Positions 34,210 through 47,763 are shown, counted from the stretch's first letter. The stretch: 64,000 nt of DNA from Austropuccinia psidii (GCA_023105745.1 JALGQZ010000001.1:64374937-64438936), one strand, 5' to 3'. Notes: a model not told the origin generated them from the letters alone. A program made the numbers and translations.

Positions 34210-35843
34210 ATTCATATTAATCATAGAATTATTTAAAGTAATAATAGACAGAAAAATATTATAATAAGAGGAAATAACCTACTTTTAATACTTAATATAA
34301 TAATTTTGAATAATTTTACGCCAAAAAATGTAAATACAACCTTTTTAAATTGTATTTACAATAATGTTTAAGAGAAATTACAAATATTCTTAATTTTACG
34401 TGGAATTGAGGTTTTTAAGGAGAATTTTAAACAAAACAGTTGAATAAATATAATAACCACTTCAAAGATGATGATTATAATAAGACTATCTCTGGTATTT
34501 AATAATATAAAAGTTATATATATAGAGAATAAAGAAATTACCTTTTGATTTAAATATTTTAGTGTTTTGTAAGCGTCTGAGGGGAAAACAGAGTAAAAAG
34601 AGCTTGATTTATAGTAAATACCTCCCTCCTAGAGTCCAGAAGTCTTCTAGTAGACGTGTACTGATGCGTTCTACTAGAATGTATCAATATTTTAAGGTTT
34701 GGTGATGATTACATCATTCTCAAACCATCTTACCTCATAATTATGCCATTATTTAGAGTTATCACTATAACTCTAAGTTTAATGACATCATAGGCTTTGC
34801 AGAAGCCAAACCTTGTGGATTTTATTAGTATTAATCATATTCCAATAGTATTCACCAGTTATATCACTTATATGACTGTTAAACGTAAAATAAGATTACA
34901 GTGTGTGATCTTAAATGATCAAATTTGAGCTTAAACTTTGATCATTAATACATTTTGATTAATACACGCTACAGCTATTCCGAGAGTGGATTCTGATAGC
35001 TTGGCATGTCCGCATTACACTGCCAAGAGAATTCCATTACATCATCAAAACTCTATTTTTGTTGATTTTTCTTGTAACTCATCTTTTCTGTCAAAATCTA
35101 ATATTTTAAACTTCAAACCATGATTTTAAAGGGTTATACCTTGAGTATTGTAATAAGGAATATGCCATTATTAACAAATGAGCTAGTAGAATCTGACTGT
35201 ATCCTTTGTTTTAAGTTTGGACCAGTTTCACAACAAAGTGGTCAACCGCTCTATTGACTTTGATCAATAATCCATTACAGTTTTTAACCTTGTTTATAGC
35301 TTATGAAATAAATTTCATTTCTGTTTTCCTACAGTAATTACGTGGTGAATTTATTTTTGGTTTATCACTATATCATGTATATCTCAAAAGATATTAGCTA
35401 AAATCTTTGAATATATGCATTGACCAAAAAAGTGCATATATTCAGCTTAACTCCTTAAGTATTGACTTTGGAGATTAGCTTCTTAATTGTTTTATTTGTA
35501 GAAATTTATGGGGAATCAAATTATACAATTTCTTTTACATGTTGTTTCATTGGTATTCTAAATAATTAAGGATTCATGTTTTTTATAAGGTGTTATTACT
35601 TATAACTCATTAAATATTGACTTTACAGATATACCATAAAAATGGTATATGTGTATTTTACCATGAGGAATCCAATGGTGTAGCTTATCTCACATGTTTA
35701 TTAATTGTTTTTTCAGTTAAACCAAGTTTTATGCCTATTTATGGCAGTTTCAATAGTTTTAAGGTAATTATTTTTAAGGTATAATTATTTTAAATATTTC
35801 TTGTGACCTTTTTGGGTATGTGGTCATATCTCAAAGGTTCACA
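34210..35843 (-). repeat. element A, right LTR, second part
   Basis: It resumes the LTR of A after the insertion of B (ATTCATATTAATCATAGAATT against ATTTATATTAATTATAGAATT at 15358 in the left LTR) and ends CTCAAAGGTTCACA, followed by the target-site copy GAAAT (35844-35848). It contains the TATA-like TATAAATC on the minus strand at 34606-34613. Confidence 0.92.
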
Positions 35844-36002
35844 GAAATTATCAATTACTTTAATAAGCTTGATACAAGATCTTTGGTCAATCTTTTTAAA
35901 GGATGTTTGGCATTTATTCTTGAATTTTCATTTGTAAATATTGATTCTAGTGATACATTTTTTACTCCCTTTAAATTCTTTTGGAAGGCTCAATTATCTA
36001 AA

Positions 36003-36704
36003 TGAGCCTTTAGATATATTTTACATACCCAAATGAGAGACAAATGATTGAAAGATAACATTTGGAATATACAGAACTCATATATAATACCTATCCAAAA
36101 TCAATTATTTTCATAGAGAAAAATGTGAATGACTTTTTATGAGTAAGGAAATCTATGGATTTAAGACAAGATTTTAATGCTACAAAAACTTTCACCAAGG
36201 TGAGTTTAATATCACTCTATGAGATGGTCTCATTGAAAATAATTCAACAACTCATCATCAATACACATTAAATAATTGTTACAATCTTTTTTTTGCCTTT
36301 TCACACCAAAATAATGGGATTCTTAAAGCCCCAATTTTGAATATTCACTGAGATTAGTGTTGTGCATGTTTATGGTACTTAAAACTACTGTATTTCTAAG
36401 TAAAGCTTTAATAAACCCATAGTGGATATTAGGTTTTAATATTAAATTAATATTTTTTACATGAAAAGAGCTGGACCAGACAAAATACATCAAAGAGAGC
36501 CAGGGTACCCCAATTTCTGAGGGCTCTGAGGTTTATACAGTTCCAATACTTAAATACATTGCTGAGCTTGATCAATTAGTAAATTGAAAACCTTTTTGAG
36601 CCCTTTTACCAAGGTTGGATGTCATTTAATCATGAGAAAATGGAGAATAAGCTGATATTTTGATGTGAAAAGGAGGTATCAAGCAACTTCAACTCCTGTA
36701 GCCA
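36003..36704 (+). repeat. LTR D, first part (old, B-family LTR split by element C)
   Basis: It begins TGAGCCTTTAGATATATTTT, recognisably the start of a B-type LTR though diverged. It shares in order the blocks CATACCCAAAT, the conserved core GAGAGCCAGGGTACCC (within 36487-36510) and CTCCTGTAGCCA, where element C is inserted. It resumes at 55220. Bases 35849-36002, between element A and this LTR, hold nothing recognisable. Confidence 0.8.
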
Positions 36705-37362
36705 TGTGAGGTTTTCTTTTAAACCCTTCATGATGATAAGAATTATTAACAGGAATATGAACTTCCTCAAATGAAAATTTCTTATGATCAAATATTATAA
36801 TTACAAATATGAATAACCTTACTATTAATAAAATATAATATAAAACAATTGATATTATGAAATCTTTTAATAATCAAAACTATGATAATTTTATATAAAG
36901 ATAATATGATTATACTACTATCATTATAATTCATTAATGATTATGATGATAAGAATCTAAAAAATCTACCAGAGAAATTAAAATCAAGTTATAGATAATA
37001 TAAAAGTATCCTTTATTCGTAAATTATCATACACAACTGTGTACTAATAATTATGAAATTAATTCTATCAAAACCAATAACAAGTGAATAAAGATATTGA
37101 TTCAAAGAATCACTTATAAGTTATTGTTTGATAAAAGAAATTTGACAAAAGGTCAGGAACAATCATCAGATAATAAAAATAAGTCAAAACACACCAAAAT
37201 TAAGAATTAAGGGATCTTCAGAGGATTTGTGGATTTTTACAAAATATCTCCTGGAATGATTTTACAAAAACATTTACTAGCTTTTATGAAAATATAAGAT
37301 ATTTCTAAGATATGACTCCTTCATTGATATGAATTAGAAATAATAAAACACTGAATGATTTT
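36705..37362 (-). repeat. element C left LTR, first part
   Basis: It starts TGTGAGGTTTTCTTTT and aligns with the right LTR start at 47096; compare GAACTTCCTCAAATGAAAA here with GAATTTCCTCAGATGAAAA there. It is interrupted after CTGAATGATTTT by solo LTR G. Confidence 0.8.
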
Positions 37363-39169
37363 TTTAAGGTGTGGATATGAAACTTTGATGAAAATCAAGT
37401 ACTTTTCCTGTCATAAAAATTTGTATAAGGTAAGAATATGATTAGGAATATGAAGAATTAAGATATTTTAAAAGAAAGAACACCAAATTTATTGTTTTCA
37501 ACTTTATAAGTATAAAACAAGAATATTATAAATATTTATTATTTTACCAACAATAAAAATTGATCCAAAAAATACTCTACAAGAGATATTGAAGGCTACA
37601 AAAGAAATTTGCTCAAGAGCAATTTCAATTGAAATTAATTCAGAAAAAGACTGCAGGAAATTCATATAGAAACAGAGTCTTTAAAAAGAATATTAAAGAG
37701 TAAAAACACCCAAAAGGGACCAAAGTGAATTCAGAAACCAAGTGAGAAAGTTCACAGTGATGAAAGATGCTTTAATTCACTTATGGGGTGGTTCAAGGGT
37801 AAAAATGATTATAAGAGTTGCAAAAAGTCATTATAATGATTTTTTCACATGGTTAAAAGGTTTAAAATGATAAAAAAGGATGTTTGGAATATTCTATTGA
37901 TTGGGTTAATAGTGTTTTCAACTAGTTATAAAAGGAAAAGATTCTAACATGGAGAAAAGTGGGGCAAAGAAGACATTCTTTTATAGCCACCAATTTTCTT
38001 ACTCCAAAAGTAAAATTCACTCTTTTCAGTTGTGAAAAAAAAACCCTGACCACAGAAAAGCCAATTATGGCATCATTGAACCCTGGTTTAGACCAAAAAG
38101 GGCTGGTTCTAACCATTTTGGCCCCTTAAATCAGCCATTGCTTTAGTAATACCAGGTTTTAATCCTTCAAAACACATCAGAATGTGTGTAAGAGATGTTG
38201 AAACCAGTTAAAGCTGTTTTTAGAATGGATTTTTTATCTTGAGGGTAGTTTTAACCTCTTGGCAACAGGTTAAACTGCCCTGGTTGGTATCAAAACCTCA
38301 TCATCAATTGAGATACAGACCCTGTGACTCTATTCCAGGCCAGAAGTGATGAGCTTTTGCATGGATTTGTACATCTCACACCTGTCAGCAAGGAATTTGG
38401 GGGTCTGGCTCCCCCTTAGAGCCAAAATTCCTTTTTCCCCCCAGAATCAATCTTTCCAATTTATTTATTTTTTAATTCCTCATCATGTATTATACTTGTA
38501 ACTTACATATGTAATTCAATTGAGTTTTTAAAGTCAAAAACTTTAAAAATTGATACCTTATATGCAAATTGAATCTCACTTATGTAATACATGTGCACAT
38601 TTTGACATTTCAATTGAAAATACTTCAGTTCCCCATAACTTTTAAGCTACACACAACACCTCAATTTTAACACAAAAATTGATGATTAACAAAACATGTG
38701 ATTTGTATTAAATGAAGGTTTTGAGGATTTGAAAATTTTGTACAGAAAATATTAAAAACTCAATTGAAGCTTATTTAGAGTTGAGTTAGAGAAATTTTAC
38801 CCAGAGGTGATCCCACCTTATTTTTTATGAGGAGTCCAATGGTGAAATAATTTTTATATGTTTATTTGTGGTGTAAGAAGTCATAATAAATTTTCTTTAA
38901 CTTTTTTCCAAAAATATTCTTATTTTAGTATTTTTGTTGAAAATTTATTTTTACTCAATTTTTTCAAGTAAAAATGTGTTTTCACAATTTTAAATTCCCA
39001 AGTAATTTTTGTTTTAAATTATAATTAAAATTTCAATTTTTTATATGAATTTTATATTTATATTTTGATTTTTTTATTTATAATATAAATAAATTTCTTT
39101 TATTTATAATTGTACAATTTTTTATTATTTGTGGTCATTTGGGTATATAAAATACCTCTAATTCTAACA
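37363..39169 (-). mobile_element. solo LTR G inside the left LTR of C
   Basis: It starts TTTAAGGTGTGGATATGAAA (TG mutated to TT; compare TGTAAGGTTTGACTATGAAA of LTR A) and ends ACCTCTAATTCTAACA. It is flanked by identical ATTTT (37358-37362 and 39170-39174). It is inverted relative to its relative H (10520-12277). Removing it rejoins the LTR of C, which then aligns with the right LTR of C around 53817-53880. Confidence 0.88.
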
Positions 39170-39174
39170 ATTTT

Positions 39175-40576
39175 ATTAATGAAGTATAATTCTCTGGAAT
39201 AATGAATTTACTGATAGATGATGGGTAAAAAATAGTCATAAAATGGCTTTTTTCCTGCCTTAAGACACCTCCTCTGTAAGAAACATGCACTAAGAGGGAT
39301 TTTACTCATCAAAAATGATTAAACCATCATCAAAAATTGAGCTTTGATTTAAAACTAACAATTTTGAATTATAATTCAAGTTACATGTGTTATTCTTGAC
39401 TCCAAGTAGCTTCTAACCTTAATAATTATTATTCCGTTTAAGTTTCAATATAAAAGTGATTTATTTACTCTCAAGTTTATATCATTAATATCTTAGCAAT
39501 AAAGTTTCAAGAAAAATTGTTTTCAATAACATTGTCAATTACTTCTTGAATTAATCTTGATATTATTTAGGAATAATTAAATGTGGTATCTTCAAGGCTA
39601 AATCACAAAGAATCTTAACTACAAAATAAGCTCAACTTTCGGTTAATACAAATACAACATTAATTTGTAAGCTTCTTTGGAGCTTCAAGTACATCTATTG
39701 AAAAATTTATTTTAAGTTATTGCTTTTTCCCTGTAAAAATATCAATACACACCAAAACTTAACTTTTGATAAGTGTTTTATTCTTTTAACTTTCAATTTG
39801 AGCTTATTTAATCTTATTTAAACTCTAGTAATATTTGACATTTTTTAAAACCTTAATCATTAGACTATATGAAGGGATTTACTCTTTTGAATCTTGTAAT
39901 TCTGTTCACATGAAGGATAAACCTTTTCAAAATCTAATATTCAATCAATGTCTAATATGGAATTTTGAATCAGGTTTAAAATCCTTCAATACAGAAGGAA
40001 AATCTTTTTTGGGATATTTCAGATCCCAAATTTTGAATTCCCTGGAATCCTTTTCCATTTTTCCCTTTGTCCCACCTTTTTCATGGATCTTTCCAATTTA
40101 TTTGTTGAAAGCCATACCATGGCTTTAAATAAATTTCAGTTAATTCCATTAAGAATTTACAGCCTGTATGGAAAATCCTTATACAACTAAGTAAATTAAC
40201 ACATCCACTTAATTTGCACATGATTTTTGCAAGTCTACATAAACTTTATTTCATTTTGAATTACAGTCAAAAGTAACAATTTGATAAAATTTTAGAAGTG
40301 TAATATAATGAGTACATTATTCAATCTTCCAATAAAATCCAAAGAAGCCAACTTTGGGCATTACACCCTATGGGTTTACCCTAGGTTACTCTTGTGTAGA
40401 CTTCAAAAATGTGATAATTATTATAGCTTTCTTTATCCAGAAAAATCTATAGTCATTTCCCATTATTATCATTTTCAAAACCATTTGACAAGTCAATTGT
40501 TGAATAAATCAATTGTATAAAATATTTCATTATTTGTGGGCTCATTGGTATGTCATACATACCTCACCGGCTCACA
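39175..40576 (-). repeat. element C left LTR, second part
   Basis: It aligns with 53830-55219; compare ACTGATAGATGATGGGTAAAAA here with ACTGATTGATGATGGGCAAAA there. It ends CCGGCTCACA. Inside the element the minus strand reads TTTTTGGAATAGGGAA next to the LTR, a polypurine tract. Confidence 0.82.
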
Positions 40577-40699
40577 TTCCCTATTCCAAAAATAAAAGTA
40601 CTACAGCTGATCATTGGATAGTAATACCCCAATTGAATAGGGAGGCATAATCAACTGTCCGATCCCTCTATTAGCTATTTTCAATTACATAAAGAAAAA

Positions 40700-42101
40700 T
40701 ATTTAAACCTTATGGAGAAACTGGTCTCTTCTCATGTGCAAATATTCTGAAAAACATACAGGAATCAGGTATTTTATTTTCTGAAAGCCAATAATATTCA
40801 TTTTGTGGTTTTCTGTACCTAACTAAGTATTACCCTTAATTGTTTCCCCTAATTCCTCTTTATTTTCCAACCTTCAGTAATTTTCTCTCTTCAATTTCAT
40901 CAAGTGGTGGTACCTGTAAGGTTGATTGGTTTCTTAAAGGAAATTTTTCCTTATCACTTGAACTATAGCCCTTTACTAATCTAATAGGAAAGGTTGTTTT
41001 TTTTTCAATTATCATGCCAGTTCTACTTGTACTAAGTTTGTCCCATGAAGGGCCTTGATAAGAAATGGTCTTGAAAAATAATCTTTCAGCTTTTTTGGAG
41101 CTTGAATATCATTAAACCTCAAGGTTGTGACCAATGTTAAGTCCCCTACTTTGAGCTCTGGGGTATTATAAATTTTGTCCCATTTTTTCTTAGCATATTC
41201 AAAGGCATAAGACATTCTATGTATTTCATGATGCCTCACTTTATAAATCATAAACTTAAATCTTGAAGAATATGGATCAATATCTACCAATTATTTCTTT
41301 AAAGTATTAACTTCAAGTTTGGTGTTCCATCCTTCTAGCATTGAAGGGATTTTTCCTCTGTAAGAATAAATGGAGGTCTTGTAGGCTAACTACAATTCTG
41401 GTATAAGTGTAAACTAATAATGGGTTAATTCACAAGAATCCTTAAACTCCAGGCCATAAGTACAAAATATTCTCATAGTGGCCTCAAGGTTCTTAATCAT
41501 TATTTCTGCTAATCCATCAGTTTGTGGATGATAATTTGTTACTAATGATAGCTTAGTGCCCAAAATCTTATTTAAGCTTGTCCATAAGGCTAAATTAAGT
41601 TTTGAGTCTCTATCACTAATGATACATCAAAGAAATGGTTATGAGATATAACTCTGTTATAAATCAGAAGAGCTATATCCATTTATCTGTCAGCTTTATT
41701 AAATGGTAAAGATGTTTTACTTTTGCTATATATCTCTACAATGAGAAGACAATCATTGTAACCGTTCTCATAACCAGATGGAAAAGAATTTACCCAATTC
41801 ATGTGCACCACTTCCCATTGGGTACTTGTTTTCCAGATATGAATCATCAAGCCAAATCTTTTACCAGTAGCCTTATTCACCTTTTGGAACCTGTCACACC
41901 TGTGAAAGTACCAAATCATGTCTTTTCTCGAGGATTTTCACCAGTGACATGCTTCAATTCTTTCAATTTTTTGTATTCAGATAGAGTTCTAGAATAAATA
42001 ATGTCATGAAATTCTAGTAAAATGGTGTTAATTAAAATCCTACTACAAAGGACTATTACGCATGTGCATTTGGAATTACAATGAAGAATACCATAAAACA
42101 A
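40700..42101 (-). pseudogene. element C integrase and chromodomain remnants
   Basis: Pieces align with integrase of A and B. They are the zinc-binding start LINTILLEFHDIIYS (42101 downward); the core start FHRCDRFQKVNKATGKRFGLM and HMNWVNSFPSGYENGYND (41919 downward, first Asp changed to Asn); a strongly mutated middle; the C-terminal part YAKKKWDKIYNTPELKVGDL and FNDIQAPKKLKDYF (41012-41290); and a chromodomain trace reading YLVRYRKPQNEYYWL near 40780-40825. Frames change repeatedly. Confidence 0.8.
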
Positions 42102-42349
42102 ATGTAATTCTAAATTATAATATTATGTTTTCCATAAATTATGTAAAGAAGTAGATAAAGCTTCATCTTTGCAAGCTTTGTAAAGTAGAAAAGTAAGAAT
42201 GTGAAATTTCTTATCTTTCTTGTAGCTTTCTCTGAATTCCTCAAAGAACTCTTTTCCTACCTCTGCAACATTGATCCTCTCAATTGAAATATGGGGTTCT
42301 GATTTTTCAGGAATATAGGCATTATTATAAGTTTTATTGGTTTATTCCA

Positions 42350-43160
42350 ATCCAATTATTAAGCCATTTTGATTCTTGTGAATACTTCTAGCTATTTATA
42401 CTATGTTAGTAGCTCCTCTATACTTTTTTAAAGAAATATGTCCACTTAGAATGTGTCTGTTGGGAATTTTAATTTTGAAAATTTATTTCATTGCATTAAA
42501 GTTAGTCATTACCTTGAAACAACTACAACCAATATGATGATGAATTTTTTCTAATGCTCATACAAGGCAAAGACACCCCATTTGGCTGGCTTCATAATTA
42601 GCCTCAATAGATTTTATTTGTCTTGAAATAAAACAAATTGGACCTTCATAAGTATTTTCATTGACAGTTTCAGCTTGATTAAGAGCTTTCCCTAATATTT
42701 AGCCACATGAATAGATATATAGGCTAAAAGGAAGTTTAAAGTCTGGAAGAAATAATAATGATGCATTTGTTAAGTCATGCTTGATTTTTTCATATTCCTG
42801 AATCCTTTCTCGTGTCATCTCAATAATAGGTTTGTGATAACAAGCTCTATACAATTTTCTGTCATTGATTGCGAAATCTTCAAGGTGTTCCCTGTAATAT
42901 CTAGCACATCCTAAGCAACATCATTTCCTTTTTTTTCTGGGTAATTTGTTCCAGTAAGAGTGCAGCCACTTTGTTTTCCTCAACACCAAGGCTTAAACCT
43001 GAAGCTACATGTCCCCAGAGACTTTAGCTCATGAAACACAAAATTACATTTTTAACAGATATTTTCATGTTCTCTTGAACAATTTCTTTAATTACTAATA
43101 AAGTCTCTCTAATTGCAATTTCCATGTATTTTAACAGATTATAATGTCATCAATATAAGT
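42350..43160 (-). pseudogene. element C RNase H and RT end, degraded
   Basis: On the minus strand, fragments matching RNase H are readable, such as [20 protein letters not shown] (about 42590-42650), with a downstream NILSGHISLKK-like stretch. TYIDDII of the RT active site lies near 43141-43165. Stops and frameshifts are frequent and no open frame exceeds the threshold of a real gene. Confidence 0.7.
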
Positions 43161-43162
43161 TA

Positions 43163-44200
43163 TTAGCCATCCCTCTGATAGCTCATGTGGTAAAATGGTA
43201 TTTTTCTTCTCTGATAGTGTGAGGGTGAATTTTTGATTCCAAAAGGAATCCTAAAGTATTCATAAATACCCAAATGGGCAATTATGCTCAATACCTTTCT
43301 AGTATGAGGCTTCAAAACATTTTTATGGAAGCCTTTGGGAGAATCCATAGAATTAATTAGTTTTGCTTTGGGTAATTGAGCTAAAGCTTCATGGACCCTG
43401 GGAATTGGGTACCTATCTGGAATAGTGTAGGTATTCAATTCTCTAAAATCACCAACCATCCTTGATTTTTCATTATGCAATTTAATGATCACAGGGGTTT
43501 TAACTTCTACTTCCTCATTTTTTCCAGCTTTTCTAAGATATCCCAGTTTCATTTTCTCATCAATATGAGCTTCAATTGCTTCTCTAGTTAAAGTAATAGC
43601 TGGATAAGCTGTTCTTCTTAATAGTGGAGGATAAGTCCTTTTCACATTAAGCATAATTTCCACTTTATGGCCTTTAACTTCCCCTAGTGGCTTATTATCA
43701 GAATCAAAGGCTTTTTTACATTGAAAGAAAATTCCAATAAGTTCATCCTTTCTTTTTAATGTCAATTTGGAATTAATTTGTGATTCAATTAATTGATAAG
43801 CTGCAAATATATCTTCATTCAGATCTTTTACTTGTTTAATTATAGTTATTTCTATTTTTTCTAATGGTAAAGCAAATATTTTTCTCTTATTATCCCCTAT
43901 AGTGAGATATCTATCTTTATGATTATTAATATTGATAGCATATATATTGAGATAATTACCTTCAATTTTTGAGTGTTGTGTGTTACAATTATTCATAACA
44001 AAAATTCAGCTTTCGGTCTAATACTTCCTGCAGGATGAAAAAATATTATTTCTGCTCTAAAAGCACTAAAAGGGTGCATATTCTGACTAGCACTACTGAA
44101 ATTTATACCTTAAATTGGCATCAATTTTTCTTCCCAATTGGTAAAAATTTTATCAAGATAGCTTTTAAAAACACAACTTAAAAATGGATCTGAGTAAATA
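43163..44200 (-). pseudogene. element C protease end and reverse transcriptase
   Basis: The open part 43163-43996 reads INNHKDRYLTIGDNKRKIF, PLGEVKGHKVEIM, LRRTAYPAITLTREAIEAHI, ELNTYTIPDRYPIPRVHEAL, MDSPKGFHKNVLKP and EYFRIPFGIKNSPSHYQRR, a recognisable RT fingers/palm region. It loses frame just before YIDD. The protease upstream (44000-44200) has lost a readable DTG triad at the position aligned with A and B. Confidence 0.82.
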
Positions 44201-44412
44201 TTTGTCTTTAATTCTTTTTTTATCACAATATGGGTTATAAAAGATTATCCAGATATATAACCTTAATCTCTAGAAGTTTTGGGTTTCTGCATACTTGCAT
44301 ATTGCACATGTATAAGATCCATAAATTCATCACTATAATATGGTAAATGAGTATTCACCACTGTGACTACAAAGGAAACATTAATTTTTCCTGAATTAAG
44401 CTCATCTTTTAA

Positions 44413-45313
44413 TTATTCTTCTTCAGAAGGCTCAGTGCTTTTCTTGGTATATTGAGTCTTCCCAAGATCTATCTCATCAATTCTTGTTTTTGTAGTACAA
44501 GTATCATCCAAATTGGAGGTAATTCCTGATTTATGACATTTCAAAGGAGCTTGGACTTGTAGCTTATTTGATTTTTTCTTAAAATTTGTCTTCATTATTT
44601 TTGTTTTCTATCAGGGATTTGTACCAATTTCTACCAGTTTTTCTCTTGTAGTGATTTCCTCCATTTCATTAATATAATATTCAATAGAGAAAGGCTCAAA
44701 TACATCCTCTTTTTATAGCATGATCTAGGTCACCACCATATTTTTTTGATATCAATATATGTACCATTGTCTCTGAAATATCAAGATGAGGGGCAGTTAA
44801 GCTGTCCTTCTGCTTATGAAACTAGAAAATGGGGCCATCCCTCTCAATATTAAAAATGGCTTCTTCAAAAGAATTTTACTTTGAAAATATCCAAGAGTCA
44901 TTGGCCCATTTTAGAATTATTTCTTCTTTCCACCAAGGCCAGGAGTGCTTACCATGGTATTGTCTCATTCTTTTAAAAAATTTATTGGCCTGTTTTGTAA
45001 GTACTTGTTTTAATCTGGGACTTATTTTTTTATCAGGTATGTTAGAGTCCTCTTTAAGAATATTATTGTTTTTTTTAAATTCCATATGATTATATTCTCC
45101 CTCACCACTGAAGGTGGGCCATGCCTCTAATCTTGGAATGTCTTCAATTTCAAACATAGTTTTCACCTCTGCATTATTACTTGAAATTTTATGATGTTTT
45201 TGATCATTATCATGCAATTTCAACACATTTTTGTCTAGAATTGGTGTAATCTTTCTTAGTAACTCATGTTGTAAGGAGATATTAGTAATAACTAATTGGA
45301 TATCTTCTTTCAA
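44413..45313 (-). pseudogene. element C Gag, capsid-like block and broken zinc knuckle
   Basis: The frame 44876-45313 has the conserved IPRLEAWPTFSGEGEYNHME, then WPWWKEEIILKWANDSWIF. The zinc-knuckle region at 44413-44595 reads CHKSGITSNLDDTC, in which the second Cys and the His are gone. Stops separate the pieces. Confidence 0.8.
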
Positions 45314-45674
45314 TTAAAGTCTTTCTTTATCACTCTTTTATTATTTTTCTTGAAAAATAGCTGCATTATTGGCAGGTTAATCTTCCAAGTTCTGAACTTG
45401 AATTAATAATTATTACAGCTTTTTAGTTATAAAAGAAATATAATTATCATTTGGCTGATCAAGAAATGAAAATTTGGATTACATCCTCTCACAAATATTT
45501 GTTAAATCCAATATACTATCTTTGTTTATATTTTCTAGACCAAAAATTATCTTTTTTGACTCTTTTACTTTCAAGATTTCTCTACCCAACTTCCGTTGAA
45601 TATATTGAAAAATTTTAAGCTTTCTCAAAACTTCTTTATGCCAAGTTTATAAGAATTTATAAGATCTACAAGAT

Positions 45675-46247
45675 TTATTTCTTTGGAAAAGATGTATTCA
45701 TCCTTTCCTGCTCTTTTAATTTGAATTTCATCAAGTTTCTTGCCATTTTTGAACACGTTTTCCATATCTGTACCTTCTTTCTTTCGAGCTCTATGATTCT
45801 GAGGATAAGACTTGTTACACTTGAATTTGGCCTTCCCTTGTTTCTTTTTCTCAACCTTCTGATTTCTCTTTGGGGTTGCCTTGCCTTTTCTTTGAGCTGG
45901 TTAAGGTAGTTTTGTGCTTTTGGTGGCTTGGGGGGCTTCCACAGGGGTCTTTCTCTTTGTTTGAGCCAGCTCCTTTTTCTAGTCCTCTGACAAACTACTT
46001 TGGTTTTTAAACAATTCTTTATCTTTCTCACCTTCTCTTTGCAGCTTAGAGGGGCCTGAATTTTTTGGAGGTTCTGGGTCTTTTCCTCAAATGGTGGTAA
46101 GAATGAATTGTCCACATCCACAGGCTGGGTATAATCTCCCACTAATTCTTCTTGGATTCCATGTACCAATTCCTGTTCTGGGACTGGTATATCTCCACTG
46201 CTGACACTTGGAAGCTTTCGAGATATGATTAAGGCAACAGAAGTCAT
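45675..46247 (-). pseudogene. element C ORF1
   Basis: A 190-codon open frame ending MARNLMKFKLKEQERMNTSF then PKK at a stop matches the ORF1 C-termini of A and B. The middle contains PLSCKEKVRKIKNCLKTK, nearly the same as B's PLSCKDKVKKIKNWFKNK. Upstream, at about 46390-46410, the minus strand reads TPYNNMDLYT, the counterpart of SNQMELD/SNQMDVD in A and B. It is basic and rich in Lys and Arg. Preservation of this frame in an otherwise ruined element supports it as the true ORF1 frame. Confidence 0.7.
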
Positions 46248-47077
46248 TTAAGGCTCTGAGCTTTTAATAAGTGGTTTCACAGCTTAAATCACATTTTGGT
46301 AACTGGTGAAAATTCTGGAATATTCCATTTGCACCTCTCCTCCATGTTTATTGTCTTTTCTTTTGGATCTTCAACCACCATTTATGTGTACAGATCCATA
46401 TTATTATATGGAGTAGCTACTTTGACTTCTGGTTGGAGACATATTGAATTCACTATCATCTTTCTGAGAAGAATGTTTCAGAAAAAGGTACTGGACTAGT
46501 CTGAGGATTAATGCTTGATTATAGGGTGTTTCTTCTTTGAATTTAGAATTTAATATTCAAAAGAAAAAACTATTAGGCTTTTGTGTAAGATATTAAAAGA
46601 TCTTAAAATTGACTCAAGTCTCTAAATAAATATTTTTGAAGTAGTGTTAAGTCAAAATTATATCAAAATAAAGAGAGATTTTCCTGAAGAATTTTGAAAG
46701 AAATATTTTTATGAGTGTAAATTTTTTGATGTTTTTCTTTAATTTTCTTCAAGAAATTATTATTATGGAATCAATAAGTTATTAATTTAAATTTTATTAT
46801 GATTTACTACGTGCTAGAATAACTCAAGGAATGAATTTCAAGTTTTTTTTTTAAAAAAGCCACTATCTAGACAATAGAAATTTACTTCAGATCACTCAGT
46901 AGTATATGGTTTCAAAGGATACTTTTACACAGAATAATCTTATCAAAATGAGAAATCTTTTTATAAGGGATAAGGCCCAGGAAAAGGCCAAAATTAAATC
47001 AACTATAGCAACTTTAAATCATAATGGAGTAAAATAAGGTCTACAATATGACACTTGTCCCAAAGATTTGCTAAAAT

Positions 47078-47095
47078 CACAGCCAAGCCCCCAAA
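47078..47095 (-). other. element C primer-binding-like site
   Basis: The sense strand reads TTTGGGGGCTTGGCTGTG directly inside the 5' LTR, two changes from A's site; both are compatible with C-to-T or G-to-A decay. Confidence 0.5.
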
Positions 47096-47763
47096 TGCAA
47101 GGTTTTTTTATGAAGCTCTTAATAGTAATAATTCTGATTAAAAGTACTATGAATTTCCTCAGATGAAAATATAATATAGTTATATATTATTGCCCCAAAC
47201 TTAAATATAGATATCTGTAATCTCAAGGGATTCAATATTAATCAGAAATTATATTCAAAAATATTATCAAATTTTTGAATGATAAAAACATAACAATTAC
47301 ATAAAAAATGACTATAATTATTCTCTTATTATTATTAGTCGCTGATAATAATAATGATAAGAATAGAAAAGCTCTGAAAAATACAGCTATATATTTTTAT
47401 ATAAATGAGACAATCTATATGTCAACTATTCTACACAGCTGTTTGATAATAATGATAATAATAATTCTATAAAAAATCAACAATAAGTAAAAAAATGGAA
47501 TAGTCATGAAAAACTGACTCAAAAGTTATTTTTTGATAAAAAGACTCCAGAAAAGGTCAGAAACAGCTATCATATAATAAAAAATAATTCAATACACACC
47601 AAAATAAATAATTAAGGGTATTTTACAAGATCTCTTTCAACAAAATTTTACAAAATAAAAAAATTATTATATATTATGCAAAAATAATAGAATTATAACA
47701 TCCCAAATATTTATTCATGAAAATTATAAGAAGCAAAATACTGAATAACTGAATATGATAATA
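47096..47763 (-). repeat. element C right LTR, first part
   Basis: It starts TGCAAGGTTTTTTTATGAAG and is interrupted by the Harbinger element after CTGAATATGATAATA. Confidence 0.8.

Larger units (their letters stand above)
15051..35843 (-). mobile_element. element A: Ty3/gypsy chromovirus-type retrotransposon, split by element B
   Basis: The element has two LTRs and an internal region coding on the minus strand. The target-site duplication is perfect: GAAAT at 15046-15050 and again at 35844-35848. Its right LTR (5' with respect to transcription) is interrupted at 23930-34209 by element B. Internal order in the sense direction is PBS, ORF1, Gag, protease, RT, RNase H, integrase, chromodomain, PPT. 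Pol is mostly in one frame but carries several nonsense codons and one frameshift, so A is not autonomous. Confidence 0.93.

Noticed and set aside
10520..39169. LTR H and LTR G look like arms of a very large inverted repeat.
   Set aside because: Each is bounded by its own different target-site duplication (GGTAA and ATTTT), so they are independent insertions in opposite orientation.
39835..40520. Plus-strand ORFs of 97 and 70 codons in the left LTR of C.
   Set aside because: They lie within LTR sequence, have no motif, and the aligned right LTR (54485-55180) does not keep the frames.
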